Source: Schistocerca nitens (lineage: Eukaryota; Arthropoda; Insecta; Orthoptera; Acrididae). Taken from it: a stretch of DNA of 64,000 nt. Both the position numbers and the translations under genes were made by a program. Of this stretch, positions 1 through 14,867 are shown piece after piece. The notes beneath the pieces are model-generated. The model made no database searches and was not told where the DNA came from. It was given only the letters and a program-made list of their open reading frames with translations. Position 1 is the first letter of the stretch. Each line of letters starts with the position of its first letter. The stretch is from NCBI RefSeq assembly GCF_023898315.1, contig NC_064614.1, positions 496,760,109 to 496,824,108 of the forward strand, read 5' to 3'.

Positions 1-1886
1 TGTTCAACGTAAGCTCCAGAGCCCAACTGACTTAGTTCATATTGTGGTGATCAGAGGGCGCAACCGTGAAGTCACGTGATGACACAAGATCATTCGCTCA
101 CCACGCCACCGGACCATGGGCGTCAGACTGCTTATGTCACACACCCTCGGCCGCCACCTCCATGCACACGCTAGAAATAGTCTTCCATAAATATTCTAAC
201 TAAACTAAAACTCACATCACGTATCTAATGTATTAATTACCTAAGTACTTAATTCCATTTCAATTTTAATCATATTCAATAAGTCAATTGACAATTTCAA
301 TAGTCAATGATCAAATGATAAGCTCCACATTTTCACACTATCAGTGAGGTGTTCATTCATGACCTAGCACACCCCACCCCTATAATGCTGCACTCCTATT
401 GGCTACTGCATTAGTCTCGTGGTTCGACTTCATTGAACCTAGTACTTGCAATCAACTTTCACTAATGCCACACCCACCTGGACTTGGAATCAAATAGTTA
501 AAGTCTCCACTACGATCTTCAACCCAGCACCACACCCCCTTACCGACGCATGTTGGCTGGCTAATGTACACTAACTTGCACTAACGGACACTAACCTGTA
601 CTAACTTGCACTAACCTGTACTAATGTGCACAGCGCATGACTTAATCCAAGGTGGTGGGGCTAAATGGAGGCAAAACTACTCTTCGTATGCTAAACATAA
701 GTCTTTATTATTTTGCATGCAATTTCTCCATCACAAGATCTAGACTCCAACTGACATAGTACACATTACTGCCATCATATCGTACTGTCATCCCTCCTGT
801 GACCTAATCCCAGATGGTGGTCTGTAGGGGCGAGAATTATGCTAAAATTACTCAGGCTGCGTTAGGTTGCTGGGAAGAGTAAGGAAGGAGTCCACTCTAT
901 TTACTATCGAATATTTTATTTACAGGTCGAATATATTTATCACACTCTCGCAAAAGACTCTCCATCTTATGCTTGCACTCACAATCCACAGTCTGCAGAC
1001 ACACAAACTACTCCTAATTTACGCAAATAATTTAATTACAGACATTCACACTCCAGCTAAATAATTCATCACAATTATGTCTAGACATGCACAGTACTCA
1101 TAAACTATCAAAATAACTCATAGCACAGCCTACATACCTGCTCGCAAAATAATTCAGTCAACGCCCGCAGGCACCCTCAGCCAACTCCTGTCCAGTAGAG
1201 CGCACAGACAACCCCAACAACAAGACGCAGCCATCAGCTGTCAAACCATGCACAGGCCCCCACCCAGGTCCTGCAAGCGGTGACATTTCATTCATACTTC
1301 ATTTCTGAGAAATTCCTATCCAAATACATGTTCACCTTGACGCCTATGATGACGTGATCGAGTGGGAGTGTAGACATATTTACAGAGCACAAACGTTAAA
1401 GCCTCTTTCGCGCGCATCTGCTATTGACGTGGACGTCCGTTCAGAACCACGCTCCGTCAGAGCCCCAAGGCGCTTCCGCCGAACACAGGTGAAAGTCTGG
1501 CCTATACAGTCACCGTTATACCAACATTGCAGAATTCCAAGGCGCAGCCCCCATACACGAGACACCTCCTAGCAGCAGATGTCTTTGCCGCCTATGACAC
1601 AATAGCACACCGCGCATTGCGACATGACACATTCCTTTAACTATACATAACTACACAGCCTTGCTCGCCTCGTAGCGAAATGTATGCATCGCAGCTCGCC
1701 ATCTAAAACCTTCTCAGTATTATTCCTACTTCTCAACACTCGCTTTCTTAATCTCTCACTTTCATGAATGGAAGTTCTTTTCCTAACAGAACTTCTTTAC
1801 CAAAAGAAGATCCAATTCACTTGTCCCACCGCACATAACCTAATATCCTTCCTACTCTCAACCTACGCAAACATCCTCAACCCCCT
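1..1886. other. Non-genic sequence left of the palindrome
   Basis: I recognise no protein-coding gene or transposon protein here. Parts look like diverged local duplications: the stretches near 625-700 and 780-850 share an ordered set of words (a purine-rich block followed by an AAAATTACTC-like block). The starts near 10-50 and 725-765 also resemble each other. The open frames present are short and carry no family motif. It may be old transposon sequence, or the outer part of the same unit that forms the palindrome to its right, but no matching copy is visible on the right-hand side of the window. Confidence 0.4.
561..630 (+). repeat. 10-bp tandem repeat, seven units
   Basis: Seven units of exactly 10 bases, all beginning CTAA, run without spacer. 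The first and last units (CTAATGTACA, CTAATGTGCA) resemble each other, and the inner ones alternate between CTAACTTGCA and CTAACCTGTA forms. The strict period is directly visible in the sequence. Confidence 0.9.
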
Positions 1887-2136
1887 ATTTTGACGCTCAT
1901 ATATTCCACCATAAACGATGTCAATCAATCAATCTAGCATTATCATTCGCAAATTACAAATGCCACCTCTATCCAAAGACGAGTCACCTTTTCCTTATCA
2001 GACTTCCAGCGGTAAAATTATGTTTACACAGATCGCTAAATTCCAATGACAGTTAAACCTGCAAACTTGTATACTCTCCGCCTTCAGGTCATGAGTGGCC
2101 CATCGGGACCATCCGACCGGATGGTCACAAACTTCT

Positions 2137-2362
2137 AAAAAAAAAAAATGGTTCAACTGGCTCTGAGCACTATGGGACTTAACATCTATGGTCATCAGTC
2201 CCCTAGAACTTAGAACTACTTAAACCTAACTAACCTAAGGACATCACACAACACCCAGTCATCACGAGGCAGAGAAAATCCCTGACCCCGCCGGGAATCG
2301 AACCCGGGAACCCGGGCGCGGGAAGCGAGAACGATACCGCACGACCACGTGCTGCGGACACA
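2137..2362 (-). mobile_element. tRNA-derived SINE
   Basis: On the minus strand the element begins near 2362 with a tRNA-like head containing a box B motif (GGTTCGATTCC) and a box A-like TGGTCGTGCGG. The body ends in GAACCATT followed by a T run, seen here as the A run at 2137-2148. It is bounded by an 11-base direct repeat, CACAAACTTCT, at 2126-2136 and 2363-2373, as expected for LINE-driven insertion. The right palindrome arm lacks it, giving an empty site. The body resembles the SINE at 41652-41844, so the two share a family tail. Confidence 0.88.
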
Positions 2363-3458
2363 CACAAACTTCTGTACAGATCATCAAATACATACCACAC
2401 TCACAAGAATATTGTAAGCCACGACCATATTTACCACTTCCAACTACAATTACATATTATTACCATTGCCACAACACTCTGTCAGCGGCCGATTTACACG
2501 TAATTTCTACTCTTGACTGTTATCATTCGTGGTCGAATATCACTATCTATAGAGCCCATAATTTTCCACATAAAAAATCTCGCGCCTTTATCTATGTGAT
2601 GAATCTATATGTCCCTCACTGTAGCATACACACTCACCTTCTCTAGCCATTATACAACATAAGCCAAACAAGTCTTATCATGCACACATGTCAAGTGCTA
2701 TCTGTGATAATGAATACCCAACCAGCGGATGTAATGCTTTGGAAGACATCACCGATGTGCGCTTGTGTACTGTAATCATCGCAATCGATAGAACAACAAT
2801 GAAAACGCGAATTCGCTCGTCCTCGATTTTCTAATGCAGCACTCTTTACATCACGCATTACTTTTCAAGCTTTCAACATATGCATTCGTTTGCGCCGCCG
2901 TTTAGAGACTCCTATATCCGAACACAGAACAGCAATCAAGCATTATCAGTTGCTCTTATCTAATTACTCATGCATCTGATGTGGAAGCAAGGTTTGCCTT
3001 TTGTTTCTTTCTGCACACTTGACTTTCAACAGCAAACAACTATTTTACACTGATCGCTATATTGTACTGGCAACTAAACATAGCCAACATATCATCAAAT
3101 ACTTAAACACTCTCACTCAATTACACCCTACCAAAGGCGGTGGCTCTGGAAATAGAAATATCTGTACCTGCCTTACAACTGAACATACTTTTCCCTTTGC
3201 TGTCACAGTATTCCAAGTCAAATCCATACCTTCCATACAACATGGCATAGTCATCACCTTTCCACAAACGCATAATTTATAAACCTGATGCTCAAATACG
3301 TACATATCACGCACCCACCACTACTACTAATTATAATATTTCGTCAATAAATCATTGCCTACGATACGAAATAATACTGACCAAAGATCAACGATGCGTG
3401 TGCATGCCCATTATGTTCTTCTTGCAAGTCCTAGCACCATGTCATAGAAAGAGAGACC

Positions 3459-3570
3459 AGATGTTAAAGAAAAAAAACACAATCCCAACAACTACTGCAT
3501 GTTACTCCCACGAGAGATGTTAAAGAAAAAAAACACAATCCCAACAACTACTGCATGTTACTCCCACGAG
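3459..3570 (+). repeat. 56-bp perfect tandem duplication
   Basis: Two identical 56-base units sit head to tail at 3459-3514 and 3515-3570. The corresponding place in the right arm (about 31080-31140) has a single copy, so the duplication arose after the arms separated. Confidence 0.9.
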
Positions 3571-3884
3571 AGCTCCTGGTTCTACATGTGCACACAAGTA
3601 TCCATGTTAAAAGCTACGCCCACTTTACAAATTGTAGTATGACATAACCTATGAATTAGGTAGTTTTGCCTTTTCCAGACAAATACTATGACTGTGATCG
3701 TGGGAATGTGTAAGCCCATGATCCAACGTAGTGATAAAATTACCTCATTTGAAAGTAAATCTGCTAAGGAACGTTGTATGTAAGCGGTTATTTGCGACTC
3801 CCTCACACAGCCCAAGCTAAATAATTCTATAGTATTCTGAAATGTAACAGTCTAATTAAAATTAATTCAAACACATAAATTTTA

Positions 3885-4202
3885 GGGTTAGATAGAGCAG
3901 CGATCAGTCGTAGAATTAAGTTGCTTTAGTATGACATTTGTAGTCACAACACAGATCAGATTTCGACCTGTGTCAGGTCATTATCAATGCAGTGCGAAAT
4001 TGTAGCAGTAGTTCGTGCTCAAGTGAATGCTTACACAGTTCAACCATTACCATTAGTAATCAATAGTACCAGTAGTAATCTGACCTGTGTTGTGACTACA
4101 AATGCCATATTAAAGCAACTTAATTCTACGACTGATCGCTGCTCTATCTAACCCAATATAACAACAGTTGTTGCATGCACCCACCCCATGGAGGGCAACC
4201 TG
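3885..4202. mobile_element. Foldback/MITE-like insertion with 76-bp inverted arms
   Basis: Bases 3885-3960 and 4079-4154 are inverted copies with about three mismatches in 76. Both ends read GGGTTAGATAGAGC when taken inward. The insert ends about 48 bases beyond the second arm and is flanked by a 12-base direct repeat, ACATAAATTTTA, at 3873-3884 and 4203-4214. The related sequence near 11200 lacks the insert and has one copy of the 12-mer, which supports a target-site duplication. It carries no coding capacity. Confidence 0.8.
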
Positions 4203-4214
4203 ACATAAATTTTA

Positions 4215-7529
<3,315 letters not shown>

Positions 7530-7731
7530 AAATCTTCTATTTCATTTCTTACTTCTCATTAGAGTACCAAGCTATCCTTCCCTCTGTCCACATGCATATG
7601 TCTCTATGGCTGAGACCCTTCTTATTTACCGTGTCTGCTTTATTAAGTGACTAAAACCTATTTTATAGCAGGTTCCGGGGAACAAGATAGCATTTCTGCG
7701 TTATTAGATGTAACCATACTCTTCCATACTA

Positions 7732-9610
7732 CAGGGTGAGTCACCTAACATTACCGCTGGATATATTTCGTAAACTACATCAAATACTGACGAATCGATT
7801 CTACAGACCGAACGTGAGGAGAGGGGCTAGTGTAATTGGTTAATACAAACCATACAAAAATGCACGGAAGTATGTTTTTAACACAAACCTACGTTTTTTT
7901 AAATGGAAGCCCGTTAGTTTTGTTAGCACATCTGAACATATAAACAAATACGTAATCAGTGCCGTTTGTTGCATTGTAAAATGTTAATTACATCCGGAGA
8001 TATTGTAACCTAAAGTTGACACTTGAGTACCACTCCGCTGTTCGATCGTGTGTATCGGAGAGCACCGAATTACGTAGCGATCCAAAGGGAACGGTGATGG
8101 ACCTTAGGTACAGAAGAGACTGGAACAGCACATTACGTCCACATGCTAACACCTTTTTATTGGTCATTTTCACTGACGCACATGTACATTACCATGAGAG
8201 GTGAGGTACACGTACACACGTGGTTTCCGTTTTCAATTACGGAGTGGAATAGAGTATATCACGACATGTCAGGCCAATAGATGTTTAATGTGGTGGCCAT
8301 CATTTGCTGCACGCAATTGCAATCTCTGGCGTAATGAATGTCGTACACGCCGCAGTACATCTGGTGTAATGTCGCCGCAGGCTGCCACAATACGTTTTTT
8401 CATATCCTCTGGGGTTGTAGGCACATCACGGTACACATTCTCCTTTAACGTACCCCACAGAAAGAAGTCCAGAGGTGTAAGATCAGGAGAACGGGCTGGC
8501 CAATTTATGCGTCCTCCACGTCCTATGAAACGCCCGTCGAACATCCTGTCAAGAGTCAGCCTAGTGTTAATTGCGGAATGTGCAGGTGCACCATCATGCT
8601 GATACCACATACGTCGACGCGTTTCCAGTGGGACATTTTCGAGCAACGTTGGCAGATCATTCTGTAGAAACGCGATGTATGTTGCAGCTGTTTGGGCGTC
8701 TGCAATGAAGTGAGGACCAATGAGGTGGTCGCCAATGATTCTGCACCATACATTTACAGTCCACGGTCGCTGTCGCTCTACCTGTCCGAGCCAGCGAGGA
8801 TTGTCCATGGACCAGTAATGCATGTTCCGTAGATTCACTGCTCCGTGGTTTGTGAAACCCGCTTCATCAGTAAACAGGTAGAACTGCAACGCATTCTCTG
8901 TTAATGCCCATTGACAGAATTGCACTCGATGATTAAAGTCATCACCATGTAATTGCTGATGTAGCGACACATGAAACGGGTGAAAGCGGTGACGATGCAG
9001 TATGCGCATGACACTACTTTGACTCAGTCCACCGGCTCTCGCAATGTCCCGTGTACTCATGTGTGGGTTCATGGCAACAGCAGCTAACAGACCAACTGCA
9101 CCCGCTTCTCCTGTGACGGGCCTGCTACGGACCTGTTTGCGTGCTACGACCATACCTGTTGCATACAGTTGGCGGTAGATGTTTTGCAATGTGCGGCATG
9201 TTGGATGCTCTCTGTCCGGGTACCGTTCTGCATACACCCTGCAGGCTTCAGCTGCATTTCGACGACTCTCGCCATAGATCAGTATCATCTCCGCCTTTTC
9301 AGAGTTCGAATACACCATGGTCACAGTTTCTACAACACTACACTATCACAGACGTCTGGTAACACGGTGTACTACAGTTGGTCTGCGTGCGGAGACGAAT
9401 GCAGAATAACAATAGCAGCAAGCGCTACATGCGGACACTGCGACAGCTAGAGCAAACCACAACAGTGCACTACAGCCACACTCGTAAACACGGTCGTCAT
9501 CGTAAACATGTTCCTGCAGATGCTGCTCGCCGACCGTGGCCCATGTTTGTTACAACACGCAACTGAACGTCGGAAATATATCCAGCGGTAACGTTAGGTG
9601 ACTCACCCTG
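7732..9610. mobile_element. Complete mariner-superfamily element with 38-bp TIRs
   Basis: The ends are inverted repeats (7732-7769 and 9573-9610) starting CAGGGTGAGTCACCTAAC, with one mismatch in 38. They bracket one open transposase frame on the minus strand. CTA flanks both sides (7729-7731 and 9611-9613). A related unoccupied copy at about 9870-9930 aligns base for base across the insertion point if exactly three bases were duplicated, so the target duplication here looks like CTA rather than the usual TA. Near-identical TIRs and an uninterrupted frame point to a young copy. Confidence 0.9.
8269..9324 (-). CDS. Mariner-superfamily transposase (DD41D-like), intact
   Basis: An uninterrupted 351-residue protein that would bind the TIRs and catalyse cut-and-paste transposition in the nucleus. 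Residues about 8-55 form an N-terminal helix-turn-helix region of the kind found in DUF4817-type transposases, and residues 88-112 suggest a second one (TRDIARAGGLSQSSVMRIL). Catalytic candidates are D153 (FTDEAGF), D244 (YQHDGAPAH) and D286 (SPDLTPLDFFLWG). D244 and D286 are separated by 41 residues, unlike the D34D of classical mariner or the D34E of Tc1. The start is the first ATG of the frame, 286 bases inside the right TIR end. No stop or frameshift was seen, so it could be functional. A decayed relative lies at 60138-63427. Confidence 0.92.
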   Translation of the reverse strand: MTMVYSNSEKAEMILIYGESRRNAAEACRVYAERYPDREHPTCRTLQNIYRQLYATGMVVARKQVRSRPVTGEAGAVGLLAAVAMNPHMSTRDIARAGGLSQSSVMRILHRHRFHPFHVSLHQQLHGDDFNHRVQFCQWALTENALQFYLFTDEAGFTNHGAVNLRNMHYWSMDNPRWLGQVERQRPWTVNVWCRIIGDHLIGPHFIADAQTAATYIAFLQNDLPTLLENVPLETRRRMWYQHDGAPAHSAINTRLTLDRMFDGRFIGRGGRINWPARSPDLTPLDFFLWGTLKENVYRDVPTTPEDMKKRIVAACGDITPDVLRRVRHSLRQRLQLRAANDGHHIKHLLA

Positions 9611-10410
9611 CTATATTATTTATTTTTGTCTGATTTTGTCGTAAGTTGTGGCCCAAATGATAAATAATTACTTATGTATTTACTTTGCTATGTACTAGCA
9701 TCCAAATCTTCTATTTCATTTATTACTTCTCATTTGAGTACCAAGTTAGTCTTGTCTCTGTTCACATGCATATGTCTCTATTGCTGAGACCCTTCTAATT
9801 TACCTTGTCAGCCTATTAAACGACTAAAGCCAGTTTTATAGGAGGAATCATGAATCAAGCTAGCATTTATGCGTTATTCGATGTAACTATTCTCAGTCAT
9901 ATTACATTATTTATTTATGTCTAATTTTGTTGTTTGTTGTCACCGAATTGATAAACATTTCACTTATGTATTTACTTTGCTACATACCAGCACTCAGAGT
10001 TGTGAACACTTATTAATATTTGTAATTATCGTGAGGTATGGCTCACTTATTGATATTTGTAATTATCGTGCGGCATGGCTCACCTACACTGCTCTCTACA
10101 TTTATCAATGTCCAAGGTTGTTGTAAGTAATTTTTTTTCATTTTTTTGATATGTGCAGCACTCGAAATTGTGAACACTCACTCATATGCAAGTCTTCTTC
10201 AACTCATAACACTCCGAATTTTCTATTTCATTTCTTACTTTTCATTAGAGTATCAAGCTACTCTTCCCCCTGTCCACATGCATATACCTCTATTGCTGAG
10301 ATCATTCTAATTTATTGTGTCAACACTTGTCATTGATGACTAAAGCCTATTTTATAGAAGAATCTGGGAAACAAGCTAGTATTTCTACACTGTTGAAGAT
10401 ACTGATTTTA

Positions 10411-10412
<2 letters not shown>

Positions 10413-10468
<56 letters not shown>
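10413..10468. repeat. (TA)n microsatellite
   Basis: About 56 bases of TA repeat. Confidence 0.97.
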
Positions 10469-10470
<2 letters not shown>

Positions 10471-10756
10471 GCTCAACCATATAACTGTCATGATGTATAT
10501 GTCACTTATAAACCAATTATCGATGTATTTATTGTGTATTCAAGCCCAATTGGTGAACACATACCTGTATATAAGGCCCAACCACATAGTTGTCGGTGCT
10601 GTTCCAATTATTTATAAAACACAACCAAAATGATGTATTATGTAACTGCACTCTTACGTATCATGTTTGAATGATTGTAAAGGTGAGAAAGTGGCGTCGG
10701 AAGTGTCTTGACAAATGAAAAATAGTAAGGTTAGTCGTTGGTCAGACATTTCATCC

Positions 10757-10865
10757 CAAACAGCAGTCTGCATACTGCAAATTTGAAGACTCTCAACAAA
10801 GCAGTCTGCATACTGCATACTTCAAGATTTACGAAGAAGCAGTCTGTGAACTGCAAATATCAAGA
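10757..10865 (+). repeat. Short tandem repeat, about 44 bp, three units
   Basis: Three units share the core AGCAGTCTGCATACTGCA (third copy AGCAGTCTGTGAACTGCA) followed by a TCAAGA or TGAAGA word. They are diverged. They lie in the 8 kb insertion, upstream of its right terminal repeat. Confidence 0.75.
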
Positions 10866-11162
10866 CTATTTACATTTGTGTAAAGTACAGAGATAAGTAC
10901 ATTTACACTTAGGAATATTGTGCTAGTTTGAATTGCATGTTAGGTCATACAGTTTAGACATAACTTGTACTTCCCTTTGTACTATTGAGTAATAATTATT
11001 GTATAATGCTTCATAATTAATTTAGATTTTTAATCAAATGTAGGATTTAACTCAATCCATGAGTAAAGTGCTTGTTCCTCCAGTAAAAGGAGGACTGTTA
11101 CGTAGATCTGTCAGAAAAGGTTTTGTTCAACTTTCAGTTGCACAAATCCCTTTGGGGGTTGT

Positions 11163-11861
11163 TGAAACATAACAGTCTAATTAAAATTAATACAAACACA
11201 TAAATTTTATCCATGGACAGTAAGTTCTGACATAGAGGTGTATGAAAAAATGTACTTGTGAAAAAGTTATAAAGGCAATGATTATGGAATCTTAATTACA
11301 CCAATGTGTAGAAGTCTGTTGACTGGTAGGAACATTTTATATGATATGAATCTTCTGTAATTAGTATATATAACGAGTGTATTGTTCACATTTGATACCT
11401 AAACGTTTATACTTGCTTCAACTTATATAGAGATTAGAATTCACTCATGCATTTAATATATAAGAATCTAGATAAACAATGAAATTTGTAATTTGTTTAA
11501 GATGAGATTTTTAATTGTTAATTTATGAAATAATAATTTTAAACAATGGCGAAGATTGTTCATTGTTAAGAAAGTATAAATACTAACTGCCATGTTGGCA
11601 AAGTGAGTCAGTCTGGTTTTGAGTTTTGAGCAGTGAGCATGTGACTGCTCCTTTTGTATTGTAAGTATTGTTTGCCTTTGTACTAATACTTTTATTTTGT
11701 TTTGAAAATAGAACAAAAATGAATAAAATTAATAAAGGATTAAACTAAATCAACTATCCAGTAGTTGTGTTACAGTGACCTTAATGTTCTCAGGACCATG
11801 ACTGCAGCAGACAAAGAGTAACTATAATCAATTCCATTGTTATGTGTGGTGAGAGAAATGT
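11163..11861. repeat. Putative right LTR of the 8-kb insertion
   Basis: It begins TGAAACATAACAGTC, matching the start of the insertion at 3837, and is preceded by a G-rich tract. It ends at the junction with palindrome-arm sequence at 11862. Only its first ~75 bases have a visible partner at the other end (split by the foldback insertion), so the full LTR status is inferred. Confidence 0.45.
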
Positions 11862-14135
11862 TATAATTCCTAGCGCATTCTGTCTCAAGACCATATCAGA
11901 TGCTCAGCAATATACCCACTGAGTTATAGGCGATGACAGACAGTAGTAGTAGATGATGTGCTGATTGAGGACGTAAGAAGAAAAATATACACAAACTTCT
12001 CAGATCTACAGTGTTACGCTATATGTTGGAAATTACGTCCATTCAAACACATACTTGCGTAAGCTCACACCCACAAGTCAATCATATTTCACGCACTCTC
12101 ATATCTCTAAACGATTCACCTTCCTCGAACCTGTCTGCTACAGTAACATTACAACCTGGTTTTAATCACACCCTACACATCTTGCAGTCGCACCCATTTC
12201 TATAGCTTTCCACAAGTGCTTGTTGCAATTTAAGTCCGAAGTGAGCAGAAGTCGGAGAAAGACATATCTAACACCTGCAAACCGTGTAGAAACAGATCGA
12301 GTTGAGTTACTCCAACAGGACTGTGTTTTGAGCATTCGGTGGAAATGCGCGCAATGTGGTATGTCCCCAAACTAGATACAAGTACTACAGATCTTCAACA
12401 TGCTATCTTCATAATTCTATAACCACCCCAACATTACAAACTATAAAAGCTCATCCTATTTACAAGTCTTCTAGGTCTTGATGCTGGCGCAGTGGCGTAT
12501 AGCTTCGGTCAGATTCCAGCACGAAGGAAAAGATTTCACAATACTTCCCCAGAATAGTGTAACATGCAGCCATCAGGCATTCCTAACATTTCACCAAGTC
12601 CAACACCTCAAACTGCAGCTGCCTATGTGGACACGATCATATTAAATATACAGACACCGCAGAGACCACTTTAAAGTATGATCACCTATACTCTAAGCGA
12701 ATTATCGTATGAGACGCTCCCTCTGGTCCTGATACAAACACTGTTTTCTAACATGCGTTTGCACATTGCCAAACACTTCGTTTTCTGTCACGACTTCGAG
12801 GTCTGTGTCAGATTCTAAACTGACATTAAGACCCTCTGATCCACAACATTTCACATAAAACTAGACATCGCACAGTGTAAATCATATTCTACGATGGATA
12901 GCATAACATTGGATGATTTTTAAATAAAAGACACTTACAACATGAGGAAACTAGACGAGTTTGGCAGCGTTGTGGAGATTTTCCAAACTACCATCTGAAA
13001 GTGATTGACAACCTCTACATTTAAACTCATATGTCACAGTAACGGAATAGATGATGGCTCCATGTTCCATTTCGAGTGTTCCCTCATTCTGCACTCATTC
13101 ACACGATCACTGTTTCACTGCTAGCAACCCCTAGAAGTTGTCACCCATCCAAAAAACTTTTTCCCCAACTCAAACAAGCGTTGTCAGTCAGTCATTATGT
13201 GGTAACCAGCAGCACACCAATGCATGGATGGGATGGAAAAGACACCGCCGATGTACTGTAACATTAAGCAACACACTTGATAGCGCGAAAAATTTTACAG
13301 TAACTCCAACACAGGCCAATCATGTGACAGCATGTTTCCCCAATTTCAGTATCATCCCTTCTCTACTTTGCGAGTATCATTGCGAACATGGATAGATGAC
13401 TACTCAGTACGACCTTTCACAGTTAATTCTCGAACACATGTTTACCTAAATCAACGAAGCTATCAACTCTAAATTATTGTTCAAGAGTCTAGGATCTGTA
13501 TCCGGAAGGTACTGGTAACAGAGACAACATAAACTCACGTACTCCTAAGACTACAACGTTCTGCACTTAAAAACAGGCTATAATATTAGATCGAATACTA
13601 TTCCGGCCTATCAGACATACACCCTTCTTCAGTTTCTCTGTGCTGAACTATCTTATCGAATGGTAAAACGAAAAAACTGCTTCCGTCAAACATTTACTTT
13701 ACATTACGAGCACAATATAGCTTTGCGGAGATGTATAGTGTCCACTGTTCATCCGATCGCAGTTCAGAAATTATATGATGCCTGCATAGGGTCTATATAA
13801 AATGATAGTTAGTAGTGGGGGATACATCCTACAAGGAAACAGATAAACCCCCACGGCAGCAGCGTCCGACAAGTGAAAATTACAAGTCGTTCCGCCACTC
13901 ACTCTGTAAACACAACATCTGTCGGGCAAATGTGTGCATGGGGATTGTAGTGCATCACAAGCTCATACCGCTAACTTAGTTATGACGCTGAAGTCTCGAT
14001 TTTACACACAAGATGCGACAGGAGGGATCGCGTAAATCAAAGCTCGTTTAGAGGAGTGTGTCAAGTTTCTTCACACGTAAGCTAGAATTCCTCTCATGAC
14101 CGACAGTTTTACCATTAAGGATCGCAAGTAGATAA
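11862..14135 (+). repeat. Large inverted repeat, left arm, inner segment
   Basis: The reverse complement matches 27529-30834 and, at its inner end, 13965-14135 matches 14868-15040. By eye, 12015-12735 shows only about nine differences from 29945-30665. In contrast 11866-12012 shows about eleven differences in roughly 147 bases, and 12741-13060 is also clearly more diverged. The 64-residue open frame at 12011-12205 is mirrored at 30478-30672 because of this near-identity. It has no recognisable domain, and I do not call it a gene. The right arm has a LINE and a local duplication that are absent here. Confidence 0.85.
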
Positions 14136-14867
14136 TGCTTTGAATCACATACGGAACATGTAGCTGTATATGAGTAGAACGCAGGCTATGTCACGTTACT
14201 GATGCATTCGGACAGAACACTGGGAAAAGAAATTGACCTCCATCAACTTATCCTTCTCTAGAATGAATCTGTCTGCCATTGAATCGTACCTTGTTACAAC
14301 TCCATCTCAATCGATCACCCAATCCACTCTTCGTTATACTTTAATGCTGATGGAAGTAAGTTTAGAAATGAATCGTTCTCTGTCATCCCGAAAAGCATCA
14401 AATACAGTAGTCAACTCGCGTGGATCACTGGTACCTCGATATACATGAATTACAATCCTGCCTCAAGGGAAAAAAATTGACTGCCTCCCTTATTCCCTTC
14501 GTTTCAATGTCCACGTTTTCCCAGATTCCTCCTGCTGTCGCATACTTGGTCCCATATACAAATTGTTCGACGCGAACCAGGATATAGAAAAGTACTTCCT
14601 CAATTTCACCGCATTTGGGTCTATATACAGTCATTTTATACCTATTAGCTCCTCATTTTTCGCAGTTCAATCGATTTTAGGTCAGATCTATCCATGCGAT
14701 CATGACATAACATCTAGTTCTGTGTTCTGAAATTGCTTGTAAATGTAGCACAGCTGCCACCAAGTACTCCAAATGCATTTATTGGGGGGTGTAATATAGC
14801 ACTGTACTCGAATGTATGCAGTCACCTCCACATTCAGAGAGCGCATGCTCTGTTTTGTGTATGTCTA
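14136..14867. other. Unique centre of the large palindrome
   Basis: This roughly 730-base stretch lies between the innermost inverted segments and has no inverted partner in the window. The minus strand holds a 69-residue open frame (14425-14634) with no motif I recognise. A further coding-like stretch continues to about 14280 in another frame, containing an arginine- and aspartate-rich segment (DAFRDDRERF). It could be a decayed coding region of whatever unit the palindrome represents, or chance. Confidence 0.4.

Larger units (their letters stand above)
1887..3836 (+). repeat. Large inverted repeat, left arm, outer segment
   Basis: The reverse complement of this segment matches 30835-32868 and 34913-34993. 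Examples are the ATCAATCAATC motif near 1921-1935 against its complement near 34933-34950, and the block at 3001-3110 against 32030-32130. The match is high but imperfect. Differences include a SINE at 2137-2362, about 50 bases of other sequence at 2078-2125, and a 56-base tandem duplication at 3459-3570, all absent from the right arm. No known protein is encoded. The short open frame 3001-3282 is mirrored in part at 31251-31520 only because the arms are homologous. Confidence 0.85.
7530..10340 (+). repeat. Three-copy diverged module, one copy split by a transposon
   Basis: A module starting CCAAATCTTCTATTTCATTT and continuing through CACATGCATATGTCTCTAT occurs at about 7533, 9704 and 10211. 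Copy 2 also repeats the downstream part of copy 1: 9865-9935 aligns without gaps to 7700-7731 joined to 9614-9650. Copies 2 and 3 are about 507 bases apart. If the transposon at 7732-9610 is removed, copies 1 and 2 are about 289 bases apart. This array provides the empty-site comparison used for the transposon. Confidence 0.75.

Noticed and set aside
1-1886. Outer continuation of the palindrome beyond 1887
   Set aside because: Sequence right of 34993 does not match it in inverted orientation. It may belong to the same unit, but the window gives no evidence.
8201-8602. Plus-strand 133-codon gene
   Set aside because: It is the antisense shadow of the intact minus-strand transposase.
12011-12205. 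Conserved 64-residue gene present on both palindrome arms
   Set aside because: Its conservation is explained by the near-identity of the whole 720-base block, including clearly non-coding sequence. There is no domain, and third positions are no more variable than the others.
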